From assembly GCA_002499185.1 (NCBI GenBank), contig DAKN01000056.1, positions 1 to 13,766 on the forward strand: a DNA stretch of 13,766 nt. The letters are read 5' to 3'. Position numbers and translations under genes: made by a program. Under the pieces are notes generated by a model. The model was not told where the DNA came from and made no database searches. It saw only the letters and a program-made list of their open reading frames with translations. Each line of letters begins with the position of its first letter. Positions within the stretch are counted from its first letter, which is position 1. Shown piece by piece: positions 13,507 through 13,766 of the stretch. The DNA comes from Candidatus Pacearchaeota archaeon UBA284. GTDB taxonomy: Archaea; Nanobdellota; Nanobdellia; Pacearchaeales; UBA284.

Positions 13507-13545
13507 ATTGAAAATAAAGAATATTTATATCTTTTTGTCAATATT
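13507..13545 (+). repeat. 39-bp repeat, copy 2
   Basis: Matches 10734-10772 with a single difference. It begins five bases after the protease stop and ends in GTCAATATT, but the right arm TTGAC of the palindrome is absent (TTAAAC instead). Its TTGTCA serves as a possible -35 for pheS. Confidence 0.8.
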
Positions 13546-13564
13546 TAAACATTACGCATATTTT
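13535..13564 (+). promoter_or_regulatory. Possible promoter for pheS
   Basis: TTGTCA (13535-13540), an 18-base spacer and TATTTT (13559-13564). An alternative -10, TAAGAT at 13567-13572, would give an almost leaderless pheS message. No Shine-Dalgarno is visible before the ATG at 13582. Confidence 0.45.
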
Positions 13565-13581
13565 GTTAAGATATTAATATC

Positions 13582-13766
13582 ATGACTGAGGAACAAGTAA
13601 AAATACTATTAAAAGAATTGAAAGGTGACCTGCAATCAGCCGAATCTTCTGCTGCCATAACAAAACTATGGCATAAATACTTCAGCGACACTGGATCTTT
13701 TAAATTATTAATAAAAAAGATTAAAGATTTACCAACCGAAGAAAAGAAAACCACTGCTTTGATTAT
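13582..13766 (+). CDS. pheS: Phenylalanyl-tRNA synthetase alpha subunit, N-terminal part (partial)
   Basis: The first 61 codons are present and the frame runs off the window. PheS forms, with PheT, the tetramer that charges tRNA-Phe. The visible part is the N-terminal helical hairpin of the family: a helix ending in a segment that aligns with the usual R-x-K/x-Y-L-G-K-K-G-x-L/F region (here LWHKYFSDTGSFKLLIKKI), then KDLPTEEKKTTALI, matching the L-P-x-E-E-R pattern before the next helix. The usual Gly-Lys-Lys is replaced by Ser-Asp-Thr, a departure from the common form. The catalytic domain is outside the window. No Shine-Dalgarno is visible; the promoter probably lies in or just after the 39-bp repeat. 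Confidence 0.72.
   Translation, partial: MTEEQVKILLKELKGDLQSAESSAAITKLWHKYFSDTGSFKLLIKKIKDLPTEEKKTTALI

Noticed and set aside
10734..13545. Insertion sequence or integron bounded by the 39-bp repeats
   Set aside because: No transposase, integrase or inverted terminal repeats are present; the repeats are direct and lie in promoter regions.
1..13766. CRISPR arrays, tRNA or rRNA genes
   Set aside because: No regularly spaced repeats and no cloverleaf or rRNA-like segments were seen on either strand.

Overview
The window is AT-rich bacterial DNA, most likely from a member of the Candidate Phyla Radiation (Patescibacteria, Parcubacteria-like). The reasons are several pilin-like proteins of the two-helix T4SS_pilin (TrbC/VirB2-like) type, a VirB6/TrbL-like membrane protein with a long soluble tail, genes that appear to start leaderless or without a Shine-Dalgarno sequence, and many proteins without recognisable homologues. 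The phylum is an inference; no rRNA gene is present. TAA, TAG and TGA all look like ordinary stops.

Layout. (1) Positions 1-188 hold the 3' end of rsmA/ksgA. (2) 154-5625, minus strand, is a four-gene operon: a small membrane protein, a very large cysteine-rich surface protein with an N-terminal pilin-like helix pair, and two paralogous secreted pilin-like proteins carrying beta/gamma-crystallin-like modules. All three gene junctions have the form TAA-N-ATG. (3) 5665-6077, plus strand, is a compact unit for a two-helix membrane protein, with a perfect consensus promoter, a 5' UTR hairpin and a strong terminator. (4) 6095-8615, plus strand, holds a leaderless VirB6-like gene and a small soluble partner, ending in a bidirectional terminator. 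(5) 8612-10015, minus strand, is an SPFH/stomatin-like membrane protein. It is divergent from (6) 10213-10680, a membrane-anchored zinc-ribbon-like protein; the two promoters share one palindromic -35 region. (7) 10734-13545 is a probable small RiPP (ribosomally made, post-translationally modified peptide) locus. It contains a 44-aa ORF, a 34-aa ORF overlapping the next start by ATGA, a 34-aa Cys/Gly-rich precursor candidate, a radical SAM/SPASM maturase and a gluzincin-type (HEDTH...E) protease. A nearly identical 39-bp repeat lies at each end. (8) From 13582 the 5' part of pheS begins.

How it may work together (inference). Regions 2 and 4 look like parts of a surface appendage or type IV secretion-like apparatus whose exposed domains may be stabilised by disulfides and calcium. 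Region 7 looks like a peptide-modification pathway: precursor, radical SAM maturase and candidate leader protease. No dedicated transporter gene is visible for its product. The zinc-ribbon membrane gene and the 44-aa ORF have promoters built on the same palindrome (GTCAA-N2-TTGAC), which suggests shared regulation, and the same palindrome drives the SPFH gene.
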